From: Gemmatimonadota bacterium
Lineage (GTDB): Bacteria > Gemmatimonadota > Gemmatimonadetes > Gemmatimonadales > GWC2-71-9
Reading direction: 5' to 3'
DNA length: 48,822 nucleotides
Assembly (NCBI GenBank): GCA_003222035.1
Contig: QHUS01000062.1
Span: forward strand, 1-48,822
This document shows positions 16,394 to 27,430 of this stretch, one piece after another. The notes under the pieces are model-generated. The model was not told where the DNA came from and did not search any database. It worked only from the letters and a program-made list of their open reading frames with translations. The translations under genes and the position numbers were made by a program. The number at the start of each line of letters is the position of its first letter. Within the stretch, counting starts at the first letter, position 1.

Positions 16394-16858
16394 TCAGGCA
16401 AGACGCCGCTCACGCCAGGCGCGTATCGCCCGCGTGTGCTTCGGGTAATGACCGTAGGTGTCGAGCCGCAGCCGGCGGCGAAAGCGCGTTTGGCCGGCGA
16501 GCGCGGGCTCGGGCGCGGTTTCGAGGAGGGCGACGAGACGGCCGTGAACAAGGTCCCGCTGCCGCAGAACCTCGCCGAGCGAAAGATCCTTTCTCAGCTC
16601 CGTCATTCTCGCGTTGAAGGCGTCGATCCCGCCGTACGTGACCGAGTATCGCGGGGGCCGGCCGCCGGCCAGGATCACCGGCAGATGGGTCAACGCCTCC
16701 TCCTCCCACCAGGTGACGTGCGCGATGATGTCCTTGACCGACCAGGTGCCCGTGACGCCGGCCTTCAGAAGGTCCGGGTCCGACAGACCGGCATACGACT
16801 CGTGGAAGGCCTCCCACGCTCGGTGGAGTCGCTTCAGCAACTCTTCACGCGGCGTCAT
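16394..16858 (-). CDS. ClbS/DfsB or DinB-like four-helix-bundle protein
   Basis: A 154-residue soluble protein. The pattern TPREELLKRLHRAWEAFHES, then GTWSVKDIIAHVTWWEEEAL, matches the ClbS/DfsB and mycothiol-maleylpyruvate-isomerase-like branch of the DinB fold. The central His of AHVTWWE fits the usual first metal or active-site ligand. ClbS itself protects cells from colibactin, but that specific function is not implied here. The C-terminus reads HYPKHTRAIRAWRERR. The first 14 bases overlap the end of the upstream 2OG oxygenase gene, so the two are likely cotranscribed. Confidence 0.8.
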   Translation of the reverse strand: MTPREELLKRLHRAWEAFHESYAGLSDPDLLKAGVTGTWSVKDIIAHVTWWEEEALTHLPVILAGGRPPRYSVTYGGIDAFNARMTELRKDLSLGEVLRQRDLVHGRLVALLETAPEPALAGQTRFRRRLRLDTYGHYPKHTRAIRAWRERRLA

Positions 16859-17540
16859 GAAAGATGACGCCTACGGTATGGCGTCGTCCGGACTGCAGGC
16901 GGCTCACGCCGTGCCGCAGCTTCACGCGATAGACACCTCGCGCGCCACGTACCGGGCGGTGATGCACTGCGAAGATCACTCCGTCCCCGAGGCGCAGGGG
17001 CACCACTTCGACCCGCGACTGCATCCGCGGACGCTGCTCGGTGAGCACGAACTCGCCGCCCGTAAAGTCGACGCCCGGCTCTGCCAGGAGGAAGGCGACC
17101 TGCAACGGGAAGACATGCTCGCCATAGAGATCTTGATGCAGGCAGTTGTAGTCGCCCGTCGAATACCGGAGGAGCAGCGGCGTGGGTCGTGTCTGGCCGG
17201 CCCGGTGGCAGCGCTCGAGGAACGCGGCATGTTCCTCGGGATACCGGACCGCGATCCCCATCGCCTCGTTCCACTTGTTCGCCTGCGGAGCGAGGCGCGC
17301 GTACAACGCGGTGCGCAGCTCGGCGAGGATGTCGGGTAACGGGTATCGGAAGTACTTGTATTCGCCGCGCCCGAACCCATGCCGCGCCATGACCACGTGA
17401 CTGCGGAACCGGCTGTCGTCGTCGTACAGATCGGCGATCGCGCGGGACTCGTCCGCCGTGAGAACGCTCTCGATGCGCGCCGAGCCGCGTTCGTCGAGCT
17501 CTGCGAACACGTCCGTCCAGGGAACAGTCTTCAGGTCCAT
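16845..17540 (-). CDS. 2OG-Fe(II) dioxygenase (prolyl-4-hydroxylase-like)
   Basis: A 231-residue protein of the 2-oxoglutarate/Fe(II) oxygenase superfamily. The iron-binding HxD is seen as LHQDLYGEHVFPLQVAFLL. A second half follows with TGGEFVLTEQRPRMQSR and a basic C-terminal strand (RLQSGRRHTVGVIFHDA), where the distal His and the 2OG-binding Arg are expected. Similar proteins are often annotated as proline hydroxylases, but the substrate is not shown by sequence. A single ATG at 17540 opens the frame right after the divergent region shared with the cupin gene. It overlaps the next gene by 14 bases. Confidence 0.82.
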   Translation of the reverse strand: MDLKTVPWTDVFAELDERGSARIESVLTADESRAIADLYDDDSRFRSHVVMARHGFGRGEYKYFRYPLPDILAELRTALYARLAPQANKWNEAMGIAVRYPEEHAAFLERCHRAGQTRPTPLLLRYSTGDYNCLHQDLYGEHVFPLQVAFLLAEPGVDFTGGEFVLTEQRPRMQSRVEVVPLRLGDGVIFAVHHRPVRGARGVYRVKLRHGVSRLQSGRRHTVGVIFHDAA

Positions 17541-17582
17541 GGTCTCAACATGTGAGGTTCACGCCGTGGCCGCTATCCGGTT

Positions 17583-17611
17583 TTGACGCGACATCGGCGG
17601 CGCGGTAGCGT
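17583..17611 (+). promoter_or_regulatory. Candidate sigma-70-type promoter for the cupin gene
   Basis: TTGACG (17583-17588) and TAGCGT (17606-17611) are separated by 17 bases, in the divergent gap between the 2OG oxygenase and cupin genes. The -35 box is near consensus; the -10 box matches at three of six positions. Transcription would begin near 17618, which places the TTG at 17583 outside the message and supports the GTG at 17640 as the cupin start. Confidence 0.4.
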
Positions 17612-17639
17612 TGTCGCTGACTCCCTCGGAGCGTGTCGC

Positions 17640-18017
17640 GTGAACGGCAAACGGGCAACAACGTGGTATCGCTGGGACGAGGTCCCCCGCGAGGAGCTAC
17701 ACGAGCGGCTGTCGCGCCGCGTGATCACCGGCGACCAGGTGATGCTGGCGCATGTCTATCTCAAGAAGGGCTGCGTCGTCCCCAAGCATTCCCATCAGAA
17801 TGAGCAGTTCACCTACATCCTGGAAGGCGCGTTGCGGTTCTTGGTCGGGGACGACGGCGCCGAGGAGATCGTCGTGCGCGCGGGCGAGGTGCTGCACCTG
17901 CCGGGCAACGTGCCGCACGAGGCCCATGCGCTGGAGGACACCCTCGATGTGGACATCTTCTACCCGCCGCGCGCGGACTGGCTCAACAAGACCGACGCCT
18001 ACCTGAGGAAGAAGTAG
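17640..18017 (+). CDS. Cupin-domain protein
   Basis: A 125-residue single-domain cupin. Both conserved motifs are visible. Motif 1 is KHSHQNEQFTYILEGALRF, with His, His, Gln and Glu in the metal-binding layout. Motif 2 is GEVLHLPGNVPHEAHAL. The fold binds a metal and is found in dioxygenases, isomerases and sensors, so the activity is not predictable. I chose the GTG at 17640: a GGAG ribosome site lies eight bases before it and a promoter-like sequence lies just upstream. A longer frame opens at a TTG at 17583 but lacks a ribosome site. It is followed by a single base and then the amidohydrolase gene, so the two form an operon. Confidence 0.87.
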   Translation: MNGKRATTWYRWDEVPREELHERLSRRVITGDQVMLAHVYLKKGCVVPKHSHQNEQFTYILEGALRFLVGDDGAEEIVVRAGEVLHLPGNVPHEAHALEDTLDVDIFYPPRADWLNKTDAYLRKK

Positions 18018-18018
18018 C

Positions 18019-19206
18019 GTGTTTGCCCTCGCCGTCCTGCTCGCGACGCAGGCTCCAGTCGTCCTCACGCACGCCAACGTGATCGACGGCCGCTCGCCGA
18101 AGCCGATCGCAGATGTGACCCTGGTGCTGTCCGGGGGAAAGATCGCACGCATCACGCGGGGGCCGGTGACGCCTCCGGCGGACGCCCTGGTCATCGACCT
18201 GCAAGGCCGGTTCGTGCTGCCGGGCCTGATCGATGCCCATACCCACATGAGCGACCGCGCCGCGGCGCGCCGCGCCCTCGAGTCGGGAGTCACGACGGTT
18301 CGGAGTGCGAGCACCGACTTTTTCCAGGACGTGGGCCTGCGCGAGCTGGTGCGGGGTGGCGTCCTTCCGGGCCCGGAAGTCCTGGCGGCCGGCCTGTTCG
18401 TCACGCCCGACCTGGGTGACGACATCCTCGCCGACCCGCGACTCGCGGAGCTGGCGGGCGGCGTCAATACACCCGACGCGCTCCGCCTGCTGGTGCGCGT
18501 GAACCTCGACCACGGCGTGGACGTGATCAAGACGCGCGCGACGGAGCGTGCCGGTGAGCCCGATCAGGACCCCCGCAAGCAGGTGTACACGGAGGCGCAG
18601 CTGCGGGTCATCGTGGAGGCCGCGGCGGCGAAGGGCATACCGGTGATGTGCCATGCCCACGGCGATGAAGGCGCCCGCGCGGCAGTACGCGCCGGCGTGC
18701 GGAGCATCGAGCACGGCACGTACCTTTCGGATTCGACGCTCGCCCTCATGAAACAGCGCGGCACGTACTTCGTCCCGACCTACTCGACCGTGGTGGACCT
18801 CGCGGAGCCGGGCGGCGACTACGACAACCCGACGCTCCGGATCCGCGGCCGGGCGATGCTGCCTTACATCCGCCGCGCGGTCCAGCACGCCCACCAGATG
18901 GGCGTCAAAATCGTCGCCGGCGGCGACACCCAATACGGGCCGGCGAGCGTAGTCCGCATCTCCCACGAAATCGCGCGGCTCGTCGAGCTCGGGCTGACGC
19001 CGCTCGAGGCGATCCAGTCGGCCACGACTGTCGCGGCCGAGCTCCTCGGCATCGAGCGGCGTACGGGGTCGCTGCAGGAGGGCCTCGAGGCCGACCTGAT
19101 CGTGATCGGCGGGAACCCGCTCGACGACATCACGGCCCTGGAGGACGTGCAGGTCGTGATCAGCAACGGCAGGGTGGCGCTGATGCGGTTGCCGTTCGGG
19201 AAGTAG
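18019..19206 (+). CDS. Amidohydrolase (imidazolonepropionase-like subtype)
   Basis: A 395-residue amidohydrolase. The metal ligands are all identifiable: HTH at residues 74-76 (LPGLIDAHTHM), the carbamylated Lys 171 in GVDVIKTRATE, His 212 or 214 in CHAHGDEG, His 232 in SIEHGTYL and Asp 303 in GGDTQYG. This pattern is that of the binuclear Xaa-Pro/Xaa-Arg dipeptidase-like branch, related to imidazolonepropionase. The first ten or so residues are hydrophobic but short; it may be exported or cytoplasmic. Start is the GTG at 18019, one base after the cupin stop. Three more amidohydrolases of the same superfamily occur in this window (22097, 38817, 46506). Confidence 0.9.
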   Translation: MFALAVLLATQAPVVLTHANVIDGRSPKPIADVTLVLSGGKIARITRGPVTPPADALVIDLQGRFVLPGLIDAHTHMSDRAAARRALESGVTTVRSASTDFFQDVGLRELVRGGVLPGPEVLAAGLFVTPDLGDDILADPRLAELAGGVNTPDALRLLVRVNLDHGVDVIKTRATERAGEPDQDPRKQVYTEAQLRVIVEAAAAKGIPVMCHAHGDEGARAAVRAGVRSIEHGTYLSDSTLALMKQRGTYFVPTYSTVVDLAEPGGDYDNPTLRIRGRAMLPYIRRAVQHAHQMGVKIVAGGDTQYGPASVVRISHEIARLVELGLTPLEAIQSATTVAAELLGIERRTGSLQEGLEADLIVIGGNPLDDITALEDVQVVISNGRVALMRLPFGK

Positions 19207-19221
19207 CGGCTGGGTGAAAAC

Positions 19222-20346
19222 TCAGCGCGTGTGTCCGATCGCCCTCAAGAACTCCCGATCCCACGCGGCCGAGATGCCCTCCCGCGGCGAGTACGGGCCC
19301 GGCTGATAGGCCCGGGACGCGATCCCCGCGTGGCCCAGCTCGCAGATGTGCCAATCCTGGCGGTTGGTCTCATCCCAGAACCGGACCGCGTCGTCGGGAT
19401 CGAACCCCGGCTGACCGAAGGCGTCCGGGTGGAACAGCCATTCGCATGTGATGTGGGTGCGGTCGGGTCCCTGCGGCCACAGGGTGTGGAACATGACGTA
19501 GTCGGGGTGCAGTGACAGCAGCAGGTTGGGAAAAATCGTGTAGAAGTAGACCCGGTTCTGGTCTTCCGGCGGCAGGTCTCCCACGGCCGGACCGCACGCG
19601 CGACCGCTCATCGTGAGACTGCCACCGGGAGCCGTGATGACCATGTACCCGCCCAGGTACGGTCCGTCGAACAGGTCGTTCTCACCGCTGGTATACGGCG
19701 TCAGCTTGGCGAGTCCGGGATGGATGATGGGGCAGTGGAGGCACTCGGAGAAATTCTGAAACACGAGCTTCCAGTTGGCGTGCACGTCGTAGTCGATGCG
19801 GCGACCCGAGCGCAGTCGGCCGAGGTTGAAGCGGCTGAAGCGGCCGAGGAGCGGCGCGAACGCACGCTCGAGCGGCTCCGGCGCGCCCGCCAGATTGACG
19901 AACACAAACCCTTCCCATTCGGCGAGCGCGACGCTCTGGAGTGGATAGTCCCGTTTGTCGAAGCCCGCCACTTCGTTCATGTGCGGGGCGCCGATCAGCG
20001 TGCCGTCGAGCGTGTACGTCCAGGCGTGGTACGGGCACTGGATCGTCTCGGACAAGCGCCCTCGCTCCGCCTCACACAGCCGGGTGCCGCGATGGCGGCA
20101 CACATTATAGAAAGCGCGCAGGGCGCCGTCCTGGCCCCGCACCACGATCACGCTCTCGCCCGCCACACGCGGGACCCGGTAGTCTCCCGGCTGGGCGAGG
20201 TCGCTCGAGCGGGCGACCGCGACCCAGCGCCGCGCGAAGATGCGCTCCTGCTCTTCGGCCCAGATCTCGGGAGCGGTGTAGTAGCGTCCCGGAAGCGTGC
20301 GCTGACCCTGCTGATATGCCTGGGTGGGTTTGACGAAAGTGGTCAT
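19222..20346 (-). CDS. Aromatic ring-hydroxylating dioxygenase alpha-subunit-like Rieske oxygenase
   Basis: A 374-residue protein with a Rieske [2Fe-2S] site (CRHRGTRLC and CPYHAW; Cys 83, His 85, Cys 104, His 107). The mononuclear iron site is also complete: His 204 and His 209 in SECLHCPIIHP, and Asp 331 in NRQDWHICELGHAG. This is the SRPBCC/Rieske family that includes choline, carnitine and phenylpropionate oxygenases. No reductase or ferredoxin gene is next to it, so the electron donor is elsewhere. I chose the ATG at 20346, where the family's typical N-terminus begins; the frame runs 29 codons further upstream into the MFS gene. It follows that broken MFS gene by 13 bases in transcription order and is probably cotranscribed. 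Confidence 0.9.
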   Translation of the reverse strand: MTTFVKPTQAYQQGQRTLPGRYYTAPEIWAEEQERIFARRWVAVARSSDLAQPGDYRVPRVAGESVIVVRGQDGALRAFYNVCRHRGTRLCEAERGRLSETIQCPYHAWTYTLDGTLIGAPHMNEVAGFDKRDYPLQSVALAEWEGFVFVNLAGAPEPLERAFAPLLGRFSRFNLGRLRSGRRIDYDVHANWKLVFQNFSECLHCPIIHPGLAKLTPYTSGENDLFDGPYLGGYMVITAPGGSLTMSGRACGPAVGDLPPEDQNRVYFYTIFPNLLLSLHPDYVMFHTLWPQGPDRTHITCEWLFHPDAFGQPGFDPDDAVRFWDETNRQDWHICELGHAGIASRAYQPGPYSPREGISAAWDREFLRAIGHTR

Positions 20347-20359
20347 GGTCCCTAGTACG

Positions 20360-21524
20360 CTATGAAGGCCCGCGCCCGAACGCCACTCCCCGGCGCTCGG
20401 GTCCGAGCCCCGCGACCACGGCGCCGAGGACAAAGACGATGGCGGCGGAGAGCGCCATGGCCTGTGCGTAGCTCGTGCGCGTGGCGAACAGTGCTTGCAC
20501 GTGCGGGATCTGGCTCGCGATCGCCACGCCGCACTGGTAGGCGAACCCCGGTAGGAACCCTCGCACGGCGTCCGGCGAGAGCTCGTTGATGTGCGCGGGA
20601 ATGACGCCCCAGGCCCCCTGGACGAAGAACTGCATCACGAACGCGCCCACCACGAGCAGCGGCGTGGCCGGCGCGAACGCCCAGATAGGGATCGCGAGCA
20701 CCGCCCCGGCGAGCGCCAGCCCGATGGTGCGGCGGCGGCCCAGGCGGTCGGAGTAGAGGCCGCAGAGCACGCCGCCGGTGAGGGCCCCCACCTGCGAGAA
20801 CGCGGTCAGCGCCGCGCGCGCCGTGGGCCCGAAGCCCCAGTCCCGCTCGAGGAACGTGGGATACATGTCCTGGGTGCCGTGCGACACCATGTTCATCATC
20901 GCCATCAGGCCGGTGAGATAGAGAAACAGCTTCCAGTTCGACGCGATCGCGCGGCCCAGGCCGCTCCAGTTCTCGTGGTGCGTTTCGCGCCACACGGCGG
21001 ACTCCTGCACCCGTGCCCGCACGAACAGCGCGAGCAGCGCCGGCAGACCCCCGATGAAGAACAACGGCCGCCAGCAGGTAGCCGGCGGCATAGCCCTGCT
21101 GCAGCAGGCCGGACATCACGCCGCGCAGCCGGGCGGGCACCTTCTCCATGACGAGCGACGCGCCCACGCCCCATTCCGCACCCATGCCGATCCCGAACAG
21201 GGCGCGTAGCACCAGGAACGTCGTGTAGTTGGGCGCGAGGCCCGACAGCACCTCGATCACCGAGTAGAACACCAGATCGACCATCAGCGGGATCTTGCGA
21301 CCGTAGCGATCGGCGAGCAGCCCGAAGATCAACGCGCCCACGGGCCGGAACGCGAGGGTGATGGTGATCGAGAGGGCGACGGCCGCGTCGGACTTGCCGA
21401 AGTCCCGCGCGATCGCCGTCAGCGTCATCACGACCAGGAAAAAGTCGAATGCGTCGAGCGTCCAGCCCAGGAAGCCGGCGGCGACGGTCGCAGTTTGATC
21501 GTTTGCAACGGGGCGTGTCGTCAT
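20360..21524 (-). pseudogene. MFS transporter gene with an internal deletion/frameshift
   Basis: Two frames make up one major-facilitator protein. The N-terminal part opens at the ATG at 21524 (GFLGWTLDAFDFFLVVMTLT) and has LLADRYGRKIPL, an MFS loop 2-3 signature, up to QQGYAAGYLLAA. The C-terminal part continues in another frame from WRPLFFIGGLPALLALFVRA to the stop at 20360, with CGLYSDRLGRRRT in the second half. Homologues of the sugar-acid/aromatic-acid type have 10-15 residues between these blocks, which are missing here. So the lesion looks like a deletion at about 21065-21075, not a single-base slip. The transporter could have fed the Rieske oxygenase encoded 13 bases downstream. Assembly error is possible. 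Confidence 0.78.
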
Positions 21525-21590
21525 TGGTCTCGCGCTCGCGGGACCTCTAGATTACACTCCTTCGCTCGATCCCACGACCCGGAGGCTCGC

Positions 21591-22100
21591 GTGCGTGCAG
21601 GTGGTGTGGTTTTCGTCTGGCTGTTCTGCTCGACCGTTGTTCTACCGTCGCTCCTCGCGGCACAGGCGCCCAAGATCGCCGTCGTCAACCTGCGGTTCGA
21701 CGGCGAGCACGCCAACGTGCTCCAGCCGGGCGACACGGCGATCGTGGCCGCGGCCACCAGCAAGCTCCTCGCGACCCTGGCGGCATCCGAGCGCGTCGTG
21801 TTGGTTGACTCGAGTGTCGTTGCCGCGGCCGTGGCGGCCGAGGCCGGCGCGAACCCGTGCGACAACCCCTGCGCATTGGCGGTCGCGCGGCAACTCGACG
21901 CCCGCTGGGTCGCCAAAGGCACGATCACGAACCTCTCGAACCTCGTCTGGTACCTGAACGCCGAGCTGTTCGACGTGACGACCGGAAAGCCGGTGCTCGC
22001 CGACAGCTACGAGATCAAGGGAGATCCGGCCAGGATGGCCCCGGCGGGCGCGCACGTGTTCGCGCAGCGCGTGGAGAAGACGATCGGAGCCGGGCGATGA
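21591..22100 (+). CDS. DUF2380/DUF3280-like secreted protein
   Basis: A 169-residue protein with an N-terminal signal peptide (VVFVWLFCSTVVLPSLLAAQ). The mature part reads PKIAVVNLRFDGEH, SERVVLVDSSVVAAAVA, NPCDNPCALAVARQLDARWV and LNAELFDVTTGKPV, which match the DUF2380 pattern of predicted periplasmic alpha/beta proteins. The family has no known biochemical function. The two cysteines of NPCDNPC could form a disulfide. I chose the GTG at 21591 because a GGAGG site lies five bases before it; the frame is open further upstream without signal-like sequence. The stop overlaps the following ATG as ATGA, so it is coupled to the amidohydrolase gene. Confidence 0.8.
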   Translation: MRAGGVVFVWLFCSTVVLPSLLAAQAPKIAVVNLRFDGEHANVLQPGDTAIVAAATSKLLATLAASERVVLVDSSVVAAAVAAEAGANPCDNPCALAVARQLDARWVAKGTITNLSNLVWYLNAELFDVTTGKPVLADSYEIKGDPARMAPAGAHVFAQRVEKTIGAGR

Positions 22101-23452
22101 TCGGGCGCGGCGCAATCGCGCTCGTCGCGGCGCTCCTGGGCGCGCAGGGCCTCGCCGCGCAGGCGGACTCGGGCAGTGGGGGCGGGGGTGGGGGAGCGTC
22201 CCGCACGACTCTGCTGGTGCGCGCCGGGCGGCTGCTTGCTGTGCGCACGGGCGCCATGCTCACGAACCAGGCGATCCTCATCGATGGGGATCGCATAAAG
22301 GAGGTGGGACCGGCCGATGCTGTGGCTGGTCACGCGCCCAAGGACGCCCGGGTCATCGACCTGCGGAGCGCCACCGTGCTCCCCGGGCTGATCGACTGCC
22401 ATACCCACATCACATCGGATCCCGGCGACTACTACAAGCAGCTCTTCCGCATGAGCCCGATCGACGAAGCCGTTCGGGCCCACATCTACGCGAAGCGTAC
22501 GCTGGACGCGGGGTTCACCACGGTGCGCAACGTCGGGGCAGGCGAGTTCATCGACGTGGCGCTCCGGAACGCGATCAACGAGGGCGCGGTCCCGGGACCG
22601 CGCATGCTCGTCTCGACCATGCCCCTCTCCGCCACCGGGGGACACGGCGACGTGAACGGCATGTCGCCGTACCTCCGTTTCGACGGCTTCACGGGAATCG
22701 CCAACGGGGTGGATCAGCTGCGCGCGAAGATCCGGTTCGAAGTGAAGTACGGGGCCGACCTGATCAAGGTGCTCGCGAGCGCCGGCGTCCTCTCCGAAGA
22801 AGAATCGGTCGGCGCGCCCCAGTATTCGCAGGAAGAGCTCAACGCGATCGTGGAAGAGGCCGCGATGTGGGGGCGGAAGGTGGCCGCGCACGCGCACGGC
22901 GCCGAAGCGATCAAGCGCGCGGTGAAGGCCGGCGTCGCGTCGATTGAGCACGGCAGCCTCATCGACGACGAGGGCATCCGTCTCATGAAGGAGCGCGGTA
23001 CCTACCTCGTGGCCGACATCTACAACGACGACTACATCGTCGCCGAGTATACGCGACTCGGCTTCCCGCAGAAGATCATCGACAAAGAGCGCCTCGTGGG
23101 TCGCCAGCAGCGCGAGAACTTCAAGCGGGCCGTGCAGGCGGGCGTGAAGATCGCGTACGGCACCGACGCGGGTGTGTATCCCCATGGCTGGAACGCGAAG
23201 CAGTTCGCGCACATGGTGCGCTGGGGGACGACGCCCCTGCAGGCGATCCAGGCCGCCACCGTGAACGCCGCCGACCTGCTCGGCTGGGCCGATCGGGTAG
23301 GCGCGCTCGAGCCGGGAAAATTCGCAGACGTCATCGCGGTAACGGGGGACCCGCTCCAGGACGTGACCCTGCTCGAGCACGTGGGGTTCGTCATGAAAGG
23401 GGGCCAGGTCGTGAAAGACAGCCTCACCGGCGGAGCGAAAGCCGCGCGCTGA
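22097..23452 (+). CDS. Exported amidohydrolase (Xaa-Pro dipeptidase-like subtype)
   Basis: A 451-residue amidohydrolase with a signal peptide (GAIALVAALLGAQGLAAQ) and a glycine-rich linker. The ligands are visible: His 102 and His 104 (LPGLIDCHTHI), Lys 224 (DLIKVLASAG), His 265 and His 267 (AAHAHGAE), His 285 (SIEHGSLI) and Asp 357 (GTDAGV). It is the same branch as the gene at 18019. Members cleave Xaa-Pro or Xaa-Arg dipeptides or hydrolyse cyclic amides. The ATG overlaps the stop of the upstream DUF2380 gene as ATGA. A perfect 13-bp hairpin follows 8 bases after the stop and probably ends the transcript. Confidence 0.92.
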   Translation: MIGRGAIALVAALLGAQGLAAQADSGSGGGGGGASRTTLLVRAGRLLAVRTGAMLTNQAILIDGDRIKEVGPADAVAGHAPKDARVIDLRSATVLPGLIDCHTHITSDPGDYYKQLFRMSPIDEAVRAHIYAKRTLDAGFTTVRNVGAGEFIDVALRNAINEGAVPGPRMLVSTMPLSATGGHGDVNGMSPYLRFDGFTGIANGVDQLRAKIRFEVKYGADLIKVLASAGVLSEEESVGAPQYSQEELNAIVEEAAMWGRKVAAHAHGAEAIKRAVKAGVASIEHGSLIDDEGIRLMKERGTYLVADIYNDDYIVAEYTRLGFPQKIIDKERLVGRQQRENFKRAVQAGVKIAYGTDAGVYPHGWNAKQFAHMVRWGTTPLQAIQAATVNAADLLGWADRVGALEPGKFADVIAVTGDPLQDVTLLEHVGFVMKGGQVVKDSLTGGAKAAR

Positions 23453-23460
23453 GGAGACTC

Positions 23461-23490
23461 CGGGCGTGTGGCGCGCACGCCACACGCCCG
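23461..23490 (+). terminator. Strong hairpin between the amidohydrolase and S9 peptidase genes
   Basis: A perfect 13-bp inverted repeat (23461-23473 and 23478-23490) with the loop CGCA lies 8 bases after the amidohydrolase stop. It is followed by TCTTGT, a short U-poor tail. The stem is long and GC-rich, so an intrinsic terminator is likely even with a weak T tract. Confidence 0.65.
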
Positions 23491-23555
23491 TCTTGTGGGA
23501 CGCGGCGCGGCGGGTTCTCTTGTGGATTCACTCACCTCCGCCCGCAGGAGCATCC

Positions 23556-25618
<2,063 letters not shown>

Positions 25619-25622
<4 letters not shown>

Positions 25623-27244
25623 CGGGGGGAGGAGGGGGAGGGGGGGGGCGCCTTCCGGAGCCGGGGGAGCCAGCCTTCTTCCTGCACGGCCTCGTCGCGC
25701 GTGTGCTGCACCCATGCGGCGAGGATGGCGGCGCGCTCCACGTAGCCGATCACGCGCGACGGATCGTCCGGGCTCGCCACGGGGAGGACCTCCACCTCGT
25801 GCTCGAGCAGCTTGCGCATGGCCGTCTCGAGCAGCTCGTCCGGGTACGTCAGGACGGGGAGCACGGCCGGCGGCGGCGTGAGCGGCGGCTCCATTACGTC
25901 TTCGACCCGCAGCACGTGCAGCGGGTTGACACCGTACTCGCGCGTCAGATGACGGCCCCGGCGGGCGAGCTTCTCCGTCAGGATCGAGCGCCGCATCAGG
26001 AGCACCGTCACCCCGGCGGCGGCGACGCAGGCGATGAGCAGAGCGGGGAGCGCAGCCAGATCGCCCGTGAGCTCGACGGCGAACACCAGCGCCGTGAACG
26101 GGATCTGCATCGTGCCCCCCATGAGCGCCGCCATGCCCAGCATCACCCAGAGGCTCGGGTCGGCGGCGTGAAATACACCGGCGCCCAGCGCGCCGAGCGC
26201 ACTTCCCATCAGCAGGAGCGGCGCCACCAGCCCGCCTGATGTCCCGGAGCCGAGGCCGATCGCCCAGATCAGCGCCTTGACGACGAGCAGGACGATCAGC
26301 GTCGTGCCCACGAGGCGGCCCGCGAGCAGGTCGCGGATCACGTCGTACCCCACGCCGAGCGCGCGCGGGGCGATCAGCCCGCCGAGGCCGACGAACACGC
26401 CCCCAATGGCGGGCCACCACATCCAATGGAAGGGGAGCCTGGCAAACAGGTCCTCGCACCCGTACAACAGCGCTGTGAGCGCGGTGGCGACGAGCCCGGC
26501 GGCGAGGCCCACGCCGAGCGCCGCAACCGGCGTCCACGACAGGGCGGGGTGCGGCACGACGGGGAACAGAGGACCGGCACCGAACAACGGGACGCGGAGG
26601 ACTCCTGCGACCGCCGCTGCGGACGCCACGGGAATGAAGCTCCGCGGCTTCCACTCGAACAACAACAGCTCCAGCGCGAGCAAGACCGCCGCCACAGGTG
26701 TCGCGAAGATGGCCGTCATGCCACCGGCCGCACCGGCCACGAGGAGCGTCTTGCGTTCCGCCGCCGACAGGTGCAACGCCTGGCCGAACAGAGACCCGAA
26801 CGCGCCCCCCGTGACGATGATCGGCCCCTCGGCGCCGTACGGACCGCCGGTGCCGATCGCGAGGGCCGACGACAGGGGCTTGAGCACGGCGACCTTGGGA
26901 TCCATCCGGCTGCGGCCGATCAGGATCGCCTCGAGCGCTTCGGGAATGCCGTGGCCGCGGATCCTCTCCGAGCCGTACCGTGCCATCAGCCCGACGATCA
27001 GCCCACCGCCCACGGGGATGAGCGCGCGCCAGGCGCTCAGCGGACTCGCCGCCGGCGACGCGAACGAGGTCGACAGCCGGTGGAAGTAGGCGAGGTTCGT
27101 GAACAGGCCGATCAGACGGACCAGGGCGAGGGCGACGAAGGCGCTGGTCACGCCGATGAGCGCCGCCACGGCAGCGAGGAAGATGAGGCGGGTGTCGGCG
27201 GTATAGTCGCCGAGACGGTCGTCGGTGGAGGCGCTCTTGATCAT
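25619..27244 (-). CDS. ClC-type chloride channel/antiporter with C-terminal CBS pair
   Basis: A 541-residue inner-membrane protein of the ClC family. The selectivity-filter signatures are present: GHGIPEA (for GSGIP), GAEGP (with the gating Glu) and GTSGGLVAP (for GxFxP). Later membrane helices include LLALELLLFEW, whose Glu may match the internal proton glutamate. A CBS pair is seen near the end (VEDVMEPPLTPPPAV and YVERAAIL). The family moves chloride or other anions, as channels or H+ antiporters. The start is the ATG at 27244, where the first cytoplasmic helix begins; no strong Shine-Dalgarno is visible. It ends in a proline-rich tail encoded by a G-rich stretch on the opposite strand. 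Divergent from the lipoprotein at 27431. Confidence 0.9.
25624..25648 (+). other. G-quadruplex-forming G-runs at a convergent gene end
   Basis: The plus strand carries runs of 6, 2, 5 and 9 Gs separated by single As, immediately after the CTAG shared by two converging stops. On the minus strand it encodes the proline- and serine-rich end of the ClC protein (PPPSPSSPR). It has enough runs for a quadruplex. Confidence 0.5.
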
Positions 27245-27430
27245 GAAGGGGTTGCAGCAATGTAACGGGCCAGCGCGTCTCCCTCGGCAGTCCGACCGTT
27301 TCGCTGTGCGACGGCCCTCCTGGCTCCGTGAGCCGGTGGGTCGTGGCACGCCACGTGCCCCTGTTACCTCAGAGGCTTTCGTGAGTTCTTCAGTGTAATA
27401 GCGAGACCCTGACCCCTGAGGAGGCGCCCC

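Noticed and set aside
20360..21091. The C-terminal MFS piece as its own gene starting at 21091
   Set aside because: Its first codons are the misread junction and it would lack half of the transporter; better seen as the second part of a broken gene.
22007..23485. A 492-residue open frame on the minus strand
   Set aside because: Antisense to the amidohydrolase with all metal ligands.
27342..27355. CGTGGC-AC-GCCACG inverted repeat in the ClC/lipoprotein gap
   Set aside because: It may be an operator, but such short GC repeats are common at this base composition and no promoter boxes could be placed beside it.
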